DNA of 64,000 nucleotides from Streptomyces rubrogriseus (GTDB taxonomy: Bacteria; Actinomycetota; Actinomycetes; Streptomycetales; Streptomycetaceae), in NCBI RefSeq assembly GCF_027947575.1, contig NZ_CP116256.1, forward strand, positions 1,612,001 to 1,676,000, read 5' to 3'. Of this stretch, positions 46,560 through 55,056 are shown piece by piece (position 1 is the stretch's first letter; each line of letters begins with the position of its first letter). The position numbers and the translations under genes are program-made. The notes below the pieces were generated by a model, which saw nothing but the letters and a program-made list of their open reading frames with translations, ran no database searches and was not told the origin of the DNA.

Positions 46560-47135
46560 ATGGGCGTCACGCTTGCCAAGGGCGGCAACGTCTCCCTGTC
46601 CAAGGCCGCACCGAACCTCACGCAGGTACTGGTCGGGCTCGGCTGGGACGCGCGTTCCACCACCGGAGCACCCTTCGACCTCGACGCCAGCGCACTCGTG
46701 TGCAGCAGCGGCCGGGTGCTCGGCGACGAGTGGTTCGTCTTCTACAACCAGCTCAAGAGCCCGGACGGCTCGATCGAGCACACCGGCGACAACCTCACCG
46801 GCGAGGGCGACGGTGACGACGAGTCGCTGCTGGTCGACCTCTCCAAGGTGCCGGCCCACTGCGACAAGATCGTCTTCCCGGTCTCGATCCATATGGCCGA
46901 CGAGCGCGGCCAGACCTTCGGCCAGGTCAGCAACGCCTTCATCCGGGTCGTCAACCAGGCCGACGGCCAGGAACTGGCCCGCTACGACCTCAGTGAGGAC
47001 GCCTCCACGGAGACCGCGATGATCTTCGGCGAGCTCTACCGCTACCAGGGCGAGTGGAAGTTCCGTGCAGTGGGGCAGGGGTACGCGTCTGGGCTTCGCG
47101 GCATCGCTCTAGACTTCGGAGTCAACGTTTCGTAA
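46560..47135 (+). CDS. terD: TerD family protein, second copy
   Basis: A second 191-residue TerD protein, very similar to the preceding one through its whole length (same [17 protein letters not shown] start, [27 protein letters not shown] and the same C-terminus), so the two are a tandem duplication. Calcium-binding acidic residues are all kept. A 151-base gap with GAGG before the ATG separates them, and the TerC-like gene follows after 49 bases. The paralogues may form mixed assemblies on the membrane with the TerC-like protein; this is inferred from published models of Ter systems. Confidence 0.95.
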   Translation: MGVTLAKGGNVSLSKAAPNLTQVLVGLGWDARSTTGAPFDLDASALVCSSGRVLGDEWFVFYNQLKSPDGSIEHTGDNLTGEGDGDDESLLVDLSKVPAHCDKIVFPVSIHMADERGQTFGQVSNAFIRVVNQADGQELARYDLSEDASTETAMIFGELYRYQGEWKFRAVGQGYASGLRGIALDFGVNVS

Positions 47136-47184
47136 AGCCGAGTACGGCGCGGGGGAGCCCCGTACACACACGATTGGGTAGCCA

Positions 47185-48327
47185 GTGCTTCTGAAAACCT
47201 TCGGCTGGTCGTTCGCGGTCACCGCGCTCGGCCTGGTCGCGGCGGTCTTCTACGGGGGGTGGACCGCCTTCGGCATCGTCGCGATCCTCTCGATCATGGA
47301 GATCTCGCTGTCCTTCGACAACGCGGTGGTCAACGCCGGGATCCTGAAGAAGATGAATGCCTTCTGGCAGAAGATCTTCCTCACCATCGGCATCCTCATC
47401 GCCGTGTTCGGCATGCGCCTGGTCTTCCCGGTCGTGATCGTGGCGATCAGCGCCCAGCTCGGACCGATCGAGGCCGTCGACCTCGCGCTCACCGACAAGG
47501 ACCGCTATCAGGAGCTGGTGACGGACGCCCATCCGTCGATCGCCGCCTTCGGTGGCATGTTCCTTCTGATGATCTTCCTCGACTTCATCTTCGAGGACCG
47601 GGACATCAAGTGGCTGGCCTGGCTGGAGCGTCCGCTGGCCAAGCTCGGCAAGGTCGACATGCTGTCGGTCTGCATCGCCCTGATCGTGCTGCTCGTCTCC
47701 GCGATCACCTTCGGCGCCCACGCCCACCAGCACGGCGGCGCCCATGCCGACAAGGCGGAGACGGTCCTGCTCGCGGGCATCGCGGGCCTGATCACCTACA
47801 TGATCGTGGGCGGTCTCTCCGGCTACTTCGAGGACAAACTCGAAGAGGAGGAGGAACGGGAGCACGAGGAGGAAGAGGAAGCCGCGCGCACCGGCAAGCC
47901 CAAGTCGGCCGTCAGGCTGGCGGGCAAGGCCGCGTTCTTCATGTTCCTCTACCTGGAGGTCCTGGACGCGTCCTTCTCCTTCGACGGCGTCATCGGCGCC
48001 TTCGCCATCACCAACGACATCGTCCTGATGGCCCTCGGCCTCGGCATCGGCGCCATGTACGTCCGTTCGCTCACGGTCTACCTGGTCCGCCAGGGCACCC
48101 TCGACGACTACGTGTACCTGGAGCACGGCGCCCACTACGCCATCGGCGCCCTCGCCGTGATCCTGCTGGTCACCATCCAGTACGAGATCCACGAGATCAT
48201 CACCGGCCTCGTCGGCGTCGCCCTGATCGGCTGGTCCTTCTTCTCCTCGGTCCGCCGCAACCGCGCACTGGCGGCGGCCGGGGGAGACGGCGACCAGGAG
48301 AAGGCGGAGGTCTCCTCCGGGGTGTGA
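47185..48327 (+). CDS. TerC-type integral membrane protein (DUF475)
   Basis: A 380-residue polytopic membrane protein with about nine hydrophobic segments. Two inverted repeats each carry an acidic intramembrane motif, SLSFDNAVVNAGIL near residue 44 and SFSFDGVIGAFAI near residue 269, characteristic of the TerC/DUF475 superfamily of putative metal-ion transporters. Between them is a His-rich loop (HAHQHGGAHADK) and a very acidic cytoplasmic patch (EEEEEREHEEEEE), both likely metal-contact sites. GTG start. Its place after two TerD genes supports a membrane anchor or metal exporter role within the Ter complex. Confidence 0.9.
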   Translation: MLLKTFGWSFAVTALGLVAAVFYGGWTAFGIVAILSIMEISLSFDNAVVNAGILKKMNAFWQKIFLTIGILIAVFGMRLVFPVVIVAISAQLGPIEAVDLALTDKDRYQELVTDAHPSIAAFGGMFLLMIFLDFIFEDRDIKWLAWLERPLAKLGKVDMLSVCIALIVLLVSAITFGAHAHQHGGAHADKAETVLLAGIAGLITYMIVGGLSGYFEDKLEEEEEREHEEEEEAARTGKPKSAVRLAGKAAFFMFLYLEVLDASFSFDGVIGAFAITNDIVLMALGLGIGAMYVRSLTVYLVRQGTLDDYVYLEHGAHYAIGALAVILLVTIQYEIHEIITGLVGVALIGWSFFSSVRRNRALAAAGGDGDQEKAEVSSGV

Positions 48328-48411
48328 AACCCTTGATCCCCGGGCCGGGGCGCGCCCCCGGTGCGCCCGCACCCCTGGTGTGAACCCGGCCCGGACGAGG
48401 AACGCTCTGAG

Positions 48412-48450
48412 CGGGGCGGCCGACGAGGACGACTCCTCGGGGCCGCCCCG
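48412..48450. terminator. Long hairpin between the TerC-type and TerA-like genes
   Basis: A nested stem: CGGGGCGGCC pairs with GGCCGCCCCG, and inside it CGAGGA pairs with TCCTCG around a CGAC loop. It begins about 85 bases after the TerC-type stop and ends 29 bases before the next start, so it may both end the upstream transcript and influence the leader of the next gene. Confidence 0.7.
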
Positions 48451-48478
48451 TCGGCGGTGACGCGAAGGTGGGGCGGGA

Positions 48479-49216
48479 ATGGGCTTCCTGGACGGGCTGT
48501 GGCGCGGCCGTGAGTCCGAGTTCGACTCGGGCAGCGCGGCGACCAACTCCATACAGCTGACCAAACGGCACAGTCAGGTCTCCCTGACCAAGCAGGGCGC
48601 GGCGACCGGCAATCTCCGCGTCAACCTCTCCTGGCGGATGCGGACCTCCGACATCTCGGGCGTGCAGCGGGAGAGCCTGCTGCGGCACCCCTTCAAGGCG
48701 CTCAAGCCCCCCGAGGTCGTCGGCCACAGCCAGAGCATGGTCAACGTCGACCTCGACCTCGGCTGCCTCTACGAACTCAAGGACGGCACCCGCGGGGTGG
48801 TCCAGCCGCTCGGCGGCTTCCTGGGCGACGTCAACGCCCCGCCGTACGTCAAGCTCAGCGGCGACGACCGCTTCGGCTCGGCCTCCGGCGAGACGCTCTA
48901 CGTCAACCTCGACCACAAGGACGAGATCAAGCGCCTGCTGCTCTTCGCCTACATCTACGACCAGACACCGGCCTTCGACCGGACGCACGCCGTCGTCACG
49001 CTCTACCCGAGCAACGGGCCGCGCATCGAGATCGGCCTCGACGAGCGGCATCCGCAGGCCCGGTCCTGTGCCGTGGTGATGATCGAGAACGTCAAGGACG
49101 AGATCCTCGTCCGCCGCGAGGTGAAGTTCGTCTACGGCTTCCAGGGCGAGCTGGACCGGCTGTACGGCTGGGGCCTGCAATGGGGCCGGGGGCACAAGAG
49201 CAAGGCGGAGCGCTGA
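48479..49216 (+). CDS. TerA/TerD-like tellurium resistance protein
   Basis: A 245-residue divergent TerD-superfamily protein. A 30-residue polar N-terminus is followed by QVSLTKQG, then VNVDLDLGCLYELKDGTRG (the counterpart of the D-x-D-A-S strand), SASGETLYVNL and a C-terminal FQGELDRLYGWGLQWG in place of the usual G-Y-A-S-G-L ending. Such TerA-like proteins accompany TerD in Ter operons. The acidic calcium loop of TerD is shortened to GDDRFGSASGE. Function within the complex unknown. ATG with GGCGGGA upstream, preceded by the long hairpin. Confidence 0.85.
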   Translation: MGFLDGLWRGRESEFDSGSAATNSIQLTKRHSQVSLTKQGAATGNLRVNLSWRMRTSDISGVQRESLLRHPFKALKPPEVVGHSQSMVNVDLDLGCLYELKDGTRGVVQPLGGFLGDVNAPPYVKLSGDDRFGSASGETLYVNLDHKDEIKRLLLFAYIYDQTPAFDRTHAVVTLYPSNGPRIEIGLDERHPQARSCAVVMIENVKDEILVRREVKFVYGFQGELDRLYGWGLQWGRGHKSKAER

Positions 49217-49246
49217 GCCCCGGCCACCGGCCGCCGTCCGCGGGGG

Positions 49247-50272
49247 CTACCGGCCCACGAACTGCGGGCCCTGCGGGGGCAGCCGGAAGTCCGGATCGGG
49301 CGCCCCGGTGACCGGCTGTGGATAGCCGTAGCCGGACTGCGCTCCCGCGACCCCGGCCGCCGCAGGCGCCTGCGGATACCCGTACCCGGGCCGGCCGGCG
49401 TCCGGCTGGGGGTAGCCGTAGGCGGGCTGGGCCGTCGCCGGCTGCTGCGGATAGCCGTACGCGGGCTGCGCCGGCACGCCGGTGGGCTGCTCGGGCGGCA
49501 GGGGGCGCGAAGGCACCGGAAGCGGCTGCACGGCCGTCGGGTGGTCGGGGCCGACCACCGGCGGAGCGGGGGTGGACTGGGCGGGCGTCGGCTGGTCGGG
49601 CGTGGCCTGCGAGGGGGCGGACGAGGACGCGGCGGAGGGGGCGGCGGCGGAAGAGGAGGCGGCGGAAGGGGCTGCGGGGGACGTCGACGCGGCGTCGGGG
49701 CGGGGGGCCGACATCGGGTCGTCCGCCCCCTCCGACTCGTCCACCGAGATGCCGAAGTCGGTCGCCAGGCCCTTGAGCCCGTTGGAGTAGCCCTCGCCCA
49801 GCGCCCGGAACTTCCAGCCGTCCCCGCGCCGATACAGCTCGCCGCAGATCAGCGCCGTCTCCTGGCCGGTCTCCGGGGTGACGTCGAAGTACGCCAGCGG
49901 TTCCGCGTCGGCCGCCGCGTCGTGCAGCAGGATGCGCAGCGACCGGACGCGGTCGAAGGTCACGCCGTCCGCCGACGCGACCAGCAGGATCCGGCCCACC
50001 GAGGGCTCGACGCCGGAGAGGTCCGTCTGGATCGTGTCGGTCAGGCCCTCGGCGACCCGCTTCTTGCCGAGCCGCCAGACCTGGCCGGAGGGATGCCGTG
50101 GCTGGTTGTAGAAGACGAAGTCCTCGTCGGAACGCACGCGGTCGTCCGGCCCCAGCAGCAGCGCGGAGGCGTCGACGTCGGGAACCCCCTGCCCGGGGGT
50201 CCAGCGCAGCACGGCGCGTACCGTGGTGGCTTGCAGCGGGACGTTCGACCCCTTCAGCATCGCGTGCGTCAT
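49247..50272 (-). CDS. TerD-domain protein with Gly-Tyr-Pro-Gln repeat tail
   Basis: A 341-residue protein on the opposite strand to the rest of the cluster. Residues 1-175 form a TerD domain ([56 protein letters not shown]). The acidic calcium loop of canonical TerD is missing ([13 protein letters not shown] stands there), so calcium binding is probably lost or reduced. Residues 180-341 are Ala/Ser/Pro linker and four YGYPQ-type repeats, a likely disordered, self-associating tail. AGGA lies 7 bases before the ATG. It is divergent from the enzyme module and shares its intergenic region. Confidence 0.88.
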   Translation of the reverse strand: MTHAMLKGSNVPLQATTVRAVLRWTPGQGVPDVDASALLLGPDDRVRSDEDFVFYNQPRHPSGQVWRLGKKRVAEGLTDTIQTDLSGVEPSVGRILLVASADGVTFDRVRSLRILLHDAAADAEPLAYFDVTPETGQETALICGELYRRGDGWKFRALGEGYSNGLKGLATDFGISVDESEGADDPMSAPRPDAASTSPAAPSAASSSAAAPSAASSSAPSQATPDQPTPAQSTPAPPVVGPDHPTAVQPLPVPSRPLPPEQPTGVPAQPAYGYPQQPATAQPAYGYPQPDAGRPGYGYPQAPAAAGVAGAQSGYGYPQPVTGAPDPDFRLPPQGPQFVGR

Positions 50273-50479
50273 GTCGTCATCCTGCCCTCTCGGTCCTGGT
50301 CACGACAACGCGGGGGCGGGTACTCGGCCCGTGTCCGCCCGCCCCGGGTCGCCGTCGCCGACACGGCCGGGTTACCTGGAATTCATGCCCGGTGGGAACC
50401 TCCGACATCACTACCTACGTACTATTACCGGCCACCTTTCGGCGATTCCAGGTCGCCCAGACACCACGGGGGAGTTTAA

Positions 50480-51646
50480 ATGCGTCATTTCGGACAGATA
50501 GCCCCTGATGTGCGGAAGCGTCTCTTTCATCAGGAGCCCTGCTCCTTCACGGCGGACTCCCCGGCCAGGCTGCTCTCCGCGGCCCTGGGCGCCACGCTCT
50601 ACAGTCCGGCCACCCGACCCAGCCTCGCCGACGACATCCTGAAGCAGAGCGCGCGCGGAGTGGTGTCGATGGTGCTGTGCCTGGAGGACTCGATCGACGA
50701 CGCCGACGTCCCCGTCGGCGAGGCGAACCTCGTGCGTCAGCTCACGGACCTGGCGGAACGTTCCGGCGGCGACGTCCCCCTGCTGTTCGTCCGGGTCCGT
50801 ACCCCCGAGCAGATACCCGACCTCGTACGGCGCCTCGGCCCCGCCGTGCGGCTGCTGTCCGGGTTCGTACTGCCGAAGTTCACCGAGGAACGCGGCATGC
50901 CCTTCCTGGAGGCGCTCGCCGCCGCCGAGGCCACCAGCGGCCGCAGGCTCTTCGCCATGCCCGTGCTCGAGTCCCCGGACCTGCTGTACCGGGAGTCCCG
51001 GGTCCAGACGCTGGAGGGCATCTTCCGGGCGGTCGACAAGTACCGCGACCGCGTGCTGGCCCTGCGGCTCGGCGTGACCGACTTCTGCTCCTCCTACGGG
51101 CTGCGCCGGGGCCCCGACATGACGGCCTACGACGTCCAGATCGTCGCCTCCGTGATCGCCGACGTGGTCAACATGCTCGCCCGCGCCGACGGCACCGGAT
51201 TCACGGTGACCGGACCGGTGTGGGAGTACTTCCGCGTCCAGGAGAGGATGTTCAAACCGCAGCTGCGGCAGAGCCCCTTCCTGGAAGGGCAGGCCGTCGA
51301 ACTGCGCCAGAAGCTCATCGAGCACTCCATGGACGGCCTGCTGCGCGAGATCTCCCTGGACCGGGCCAACGGCCTGCTGGGCAAGACCTGCATCCACCCC
51401 TCGCACGTGCTCCCCGTGCACGCACTGTCCGTGGTCAGCCACGAGGAGTTCAGCGACGCCCAGGACATCCTGCGGCCCGAACGCTGCGGCGGAGGCGTGA
51501 TGAGGTCGGCCTACACGAACAAGATGAACGAGGTGAAGCCGCACCGCGCCTGGGCCGAGCGGACCCTGCTGCGCGCCGAGGTCTTCGGGGTGGCGAACGA
51601 GGACGTCGGCTTCGTGGAGCTGCTCGCCGCCGGACTCTCCGACTGA
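50480..51646 (+). CDS. HpcH/HpaI aldolase - citrate lyase type C-C lyase of the Ter module
   Basis: A 388-residue TIM-barrel enzyme of the HpcH/citryl-lyase superfamily. Motifs: MVLCLEDSIDDADV near the start (acidic metal/CoA region), GFVLPKFTEERGMPF, AMPVLESPDLLYRE, LALRLGVTDFCSSYGLRRG and GKTCIHPSHVLPVHAL. In published comparative genomics of Ter systems this family forms a biosynthetic module with phosphoribosyltransferases and a HAD phosphatase, predicted to make a nucleoside-like metabolite. The two genes that follow are exactly those partners. GGGGGAG lies before the ATG. The reaction, probably a C-C bond formation or cleavage, is unknown. Confidence 0.88.
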   Translation: MRHFGQIAPDVRKRLFHQEPCSFTADSPARLLSAALGATLYSPATRPSLADDILKQSARGVVSMVLCLEDSIDDADVPVGEANLVRQLTDLAERSGGDVPLLFVRVRTPEQIPDLVRRLGPAVRLLSGFVLPKFTEERGMPFLEALAAAEATSGRRLFAMPVLESPDLLYRESRVQTLEGIFRAVDKYRDRVLALRLGVTDFCSSYGLRRGPDMTAYDVQIVASVIADVVNMLARADGTGFTVTGPVWEYFRVQERMFKPQLRQSPFLEGQAVELRQKLIEHSMDGLLREISLDRANGLLGKTCIHPSHVLPVHALSVVSHEEFSDAQDILRPERCGGGVMRSAYTNKMNEVKPHRAWAERTLLRAEVFGVANEDVGFVELLAAGLSD

Positions 51647-51724
51647 ACGCCGGGCGACCGGACGCAAGCGATCCACAACCGACGCCGGGCCCACGCCGCG
51701 GCGGACAACGGGAGGCACGAGCAG

Positions 51725-54244
51725 ATGACCGAGCGGGCGCACGCCGAGGGGCACGCCGACAAGGACGCCGCAGAGCACGCCGACAGGCACGCCGGAGTCT
51801 GGTCCGGCAGCTGGGTCGCCGAGCGGCTCGGCGTCGGACTCACCGGCGACGAGGCGCTGACCGGCCTGCTGGGGCTCGCCCTGCGCCGCAACCCCAAGCG
51901 GGCGCACCTGCTCGTCTCCAACGTGCTCGGCAAGCACGTCCCGCAGTCGCCCGGCGTCGTCTACGGCCACGGCGTCGCCCTCGGCCGACGCGTCCGCGAC
52001 CTGCTCGGCGCCGAGGAGGCCGCACGCGCGGTCGTCCTCGGCTACGCGGAGACCGCCACCGGACTCGGTCACTCCGTCGCCGACGGCCTGGGCCCCGCGC
52101 CCTACCTGCACTCCACCCGCCGTCCGGTCGCCGGAGTCGCCCGGGCGGGCGGCTTCGAGGAGTCCCACTCGCACGCGACCTCCCACCTCCTGCTGCCCGA
52201 GGACCCGGCGCTGCTCGCCGGAGACGGGCCGCTGGTCCTCGTCGACGACGAGTTCTCCACCGGCAACACGGTGCTCAACACCGTCCGCGCCCTGCACGAG
52301 CGCTATCCCCGCAAGCGGTACGTCGTGGTCGCCCTGGTCGACATGCGCTCGCCCGCGGACGCCGGCCGGCTGGACGACTTCGCCCGGGAGATCGGCGCCC
52401 GCGTGGACCTGGTGACCACCGCCTCCGGCACGGTCCGGCTGCCGCCCGGCGTACTGGAGAAGGGGCAGGAGCTGGTCGCCCGGCACGAGGCGACGGCCAC
52501 CGAGCCGACCGGCCCCGCTCCGGCCGCGCCACCGGCCGGATCCGTCGAGCGCGTCCGGCTGCGCTGGCCGCACCACGTGCCCGACGGCGGACGGCACGGA
52601 TTCACCGCCGCCCACCGGGCCGGGCTGGAGGCCGCCCTGCCCGCCATGGCGGCACAGATCGCCGAGGCGCTCCCCGCCGGCGCCCGACGCGTGCTCGTCC
52701 TCGGCTTCGAGGAGCTCATGTACGCCCCCCTCCGCCTGGCCCACGCGCTGGAGCAGACGGTCGGCGCCGAGGTCGACGTGCGCTACTCCACCACCACCCG
52801 CTCTCCCGTCCTCGCCGTCGACGACCCCGGCTACGCCATCCGCACCCGTCTGGTCTTCCCCGCGCACGACGACCCGGCCGACGGCCCCGGCGAGCGCTAC
52901 GCCTACAACGTCGCGGGCGGCGGCTTCGACGCCGTCGTCGCCGTCGTCGACTCGACCGCCGACACCCCCGCTCTGCACGCCCCGGACGGACTGCCGGCCC
53001 GGCTCGCCGCCCATGTCCCGCACGTCCTGCTCGCGGTCGTCCCGTCGTACGTCCCGCGCCCCCCGCACGACACCGAAAGGCCCTCCATGCTGCCCGAGCC
53101 CCTGCGCGGCCCCGACTTCTCCTCGTACGCGCCCGACGAGGTCGGCTGGCTGCTCCAGGACCTCTCGGACGTGACGCTGGAGGCGCCGACCGAGGAGCGC
53201 GAGGAGGCGATCCAGAGCGGCGGCGCGCACTACGCCGAGTCGCTGCCCGTGGAGTACCAGCCCAGCGAGCAGTACCAGGACCTGTTCCACGCGGCGCTCG
53301 AGACGTCCGCGGCCCGGCTGGCGCGCGCCGTCGGCGCCGTCACCGAGATCGTCCTCGCCGAACGGTCGCCCCGCCCCGTCCTGGTCTCCCTCGCCCGCGC
53401 GGGCACCCCGGTCGGCGTTCTGATGCGCCGCTGGGCGCAGTTCCGCCATGGTCTCGACCTCCCCCACTACGCCGTGTCGATCGTCCGGGGCCGCGGCATC
53501 GACGCCAACGCGCTGCGCTGGCTGGCCGACCACCACGACCCCGCCGACGTCGTCTTCGTCGACGGCTGGACCGGCAAGGGCGCCATCACCCGCGAACTCG
53601 CCGCCGCCCTGCGCGCGTTCGAGGCCACCGACGGCATCACCGGCTTCGACCCGGAGATCGCCGTACTGGCCGATCCCGGCTCCTGCGTACGCACCTACGG
53701 CACCCGTGACGACTTCCTCATCCCCTCCGCCTGCCTCAACTCCACCGTCTCCGGCCTGATATCCCGCACCGTGCTCCGCGCCGACCTGGTCGGCCCGCAC
53801 GACTTCCACGGCGCGAAGTTCTACCGCGAACTCGCCGCCGCCGACCTGTCACCGGACTTCCTCGACGCCGTCTCCGCCCGCTTCCCCGACGTCACGGACA
53901 CGGTCGACGCCCAGGCGAAGGACCTCCTCTCCGCCGACCGCACCCCCACCTGGGAGGGCTGGGCGGCCGTCGAGCGCATCAGCGAGGAGTACGGCATCCA
54001 CGACGTGAACCTCGTCAAGCCCGGCGTCGGCGAGACCACGCGGGTGATGCTGCGCCGCGTCCCGTGGAAGGTGCTGGCCCGCACCGGAGCCGGCGCCGAC
54101 CTGGACCACGTCCGCCTGCTGGCCGAACAGCGGGGCGTGCCCGTGGAGGAGGTCGCCGACCTCCCGTACACCTGTGTCGGGCTGATCCACCCCCAGTACA
54201 CGCGGGGCGCCACCGGCGCCGACGGCAAGGCGGTGACGCTCTGA
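51725..54244 (+). CDS. PRTase-TRSP-StiP-PELOTA fusion protein of the Ter module
   Basis: An 839-residue multidomain protein. Residues about 60-245 are a phosphoribosyltransferase with the PRPP motif VLVDDEFSTGNT (residues 171-182). About 280-440 is a TRSP domain, whose name-giving Thr-Arg-Ser-Pro is at 358-361. From residue 455 a second module of the StiP/PRTase_1 family begins (LPVEYQPSEQYQDLF, VSLARAGTPVGVL, YAVSIVRGRGIDANAL, FVDGWTGKGAI, GTRDDFLIPSACLNSTVSG). The last 90 residues resemble the PELOTA-type RNA-binding domain. In many bacteria these are separate genes. An in-frame ATG at 53087 with GAAAGG 6 bases upstream begins the StiP part and may allow a second product. Confidence 0.88.
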   Translation: MTERAHAEGHADKDAAEHADRHAGVWSGSWVAERLGVGLTGDEALTGLLGLALRRNPKRAHLLVSNVLGKHVPQSPGVVYGHGVALGRRVRDLLGAEEAARAVVLGYAETATGLGHSVADGLGPAPYLHSTRRPVAGVARAGGFEESHSHATSHLLLPEDPALLAGDGPLVLVDDEFSTGNTVLNTVRALHERYPRKRYVVVALVDMRSPADAGRLDDFAREIGARVDLVTTASGTVRLPPGVLEKGQELVARHEATATEPTGPAPAAPPAGSVERVRLRWPHHVPDGGRHGFTAAHRAGLEAALPAMAAQIAEALPAGARRVLVLGFEELMYAPLRLAHALEQTVGAEVDVRYSTTTRSPVLAVDDPGYAIRTRLVFPAHDDPADGPGERYAYNVAGGGFDAVVAVVDSTADTPALHAPDGLPARLAAHVPHVLLAVVPSYVPRPPHDTERPSMLPEPLRGPDFSSYAPDEVGWLLQDLSDVTLEAPTEEREEAIQSGGAHYAESLPVEYQPSEQYQDLFHAALETSAARLARAVGAVTEIVLAERSPRPVLVSLARAGTPVGVLMRRWAQFRHGLDLPHYAVSIVRGRGIDANALRWLADHHDPADVVFVDGWTGKGAITRELAAALRAFEATDGITGFDPEIAVLADPGSCVRTYGTRDDFLIPSACLNSTVSGLISRTVLRADLVGPHDFHGAKFYRELAAADLSPDFLDAVSARFPDVTDTVDAQAKDLLSADRTPTWEGWAAVERISEEYGIHDVNLVKPGVGETTRVMLRRVPWKVLARTGAGADLDHVRLLAEQRGVPVEEVADLPYTCVGLIHPQYTRGATGADGKAVTL

Positions 54245-55056
54245 TGCCCGTACTCGTCGCCAGCGACCTCGACCGCACGCTCATCTACTCCGCGGCCGCC
54301 CTCGGACTGACCATGCCCGACCTGCGGGCACCCCGCCTGCTGTGCGTGGAGGTCTACGAGGGCAGACCCCTCTCCTACCTGACCGAGACGGCCGCCCAAC
54401 TGCTGACCGACCTCGGCGACTCGGCCCTCTTCGTGCCGACCACCACCCGGACCCGCAAGCAGTACCAGCGGATCAACCTCCCGGGCCCCGCGCCGAAGTA
54501 CGCGATCTGCGCCAACGGCGGCCACCTGCTGGTGGACGGCGTCTCCGACCCCGGCTGGCACGCCCGGGTGACCGCACGGCTGGCCGACGAATGCGCCTCG
54601 CTCGCCGAGGTCCGCGACCACCTGACGAACACCGCCGACCCGCTGTGGGTGCGCAAGCACCGGGTCGCCGAGGACCTCTTCGCCTACCTGGTCGTCGAAC
54701 GCGACCTGCTGCCCCAGGACTGGGTGAAGGAACTCGCCGTGTGGGCCGAGAACCGCGGCTGGACCGTGTCCCTCCAGGGCCGCAAGATCTACGCCGTGCC
54801 CAAGCCGCTCACCAAGAGCGCCGCCGTGCGCGAGGTGGCCCGCCGCACCGGCGCCGAACTCACCCTCGCCGCCGGAGACTCGCTCCTCGACGCCGACCTG
54901 CTCCTCGCCGCCGACCGCGGCTGGCGCCCGGGCCACGGCGAACTGGCCGACTCCGGCTGGACGGCTCCGACGATCAGCGCCTTGCCCGAGCGCGGCGTCC
55001 TGGCCGGTGAGCGGATCCTCCGGGAGTTCCTGCGCGCGGTGCGCCCGACCCGCTGA
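54244..55056 (+). CDS. HAD-superfamily phosphatase of the Ter module
   Basis: A 270-residue HAD hydrolase. Motif I is ASDLDRTLIYS (Asp8, Asp10), motif II is the Thr in FVPTTTRT, the Lys of motif III is in PKPLTKSAAV, and motif IV is LAAGDSLLDADLLLAAD. The capping insert of about 100 residues puts it among Cof/phosphomannomutase-like sugar phosphatases. Its ATG overlaps the last base of the upstream stop (TGATG), so it is translationally coupled. In published Ter module reconstructions a HAD enzyme dephosphorylates the phosphoribosylated intermediate. Its 3' end overlaps the convergent DedA gene by 83 bases. Confidence 0.87.
   Translation: MPVLVASDLDRTLIYSAAALGLTMPDLRAPRLLCVEVYEGRPLSYLTETAAQLLTDLGDSALFVPTTTRTRKQYQRINLPGPAPKYAICANGGHLLVDGVSDPGWHARVTARLADECASLAEVRDHLTNTADPLWVRKHRVAEDLFAYLVVERDLLPQDWVKELAVWAENRGWTVSLQGRKIYAVPKPLTKSAAVREVARRTGAELTLAAGDSLLDADLLLAADRGWRPGHGELADSGWTAPTISALPERGVLAGERILREFLRAVRPTR

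Noticed and set aside
50411..53809. A 1132-codon open frame on the minus strand across the lyase and fusion genes
   Set aside because: It is an antisense shadow caused by GC-rich codon bias; the translation is Gly/Val/Asp/Arg low complexity and the plus-strand proteins match known families throughout.
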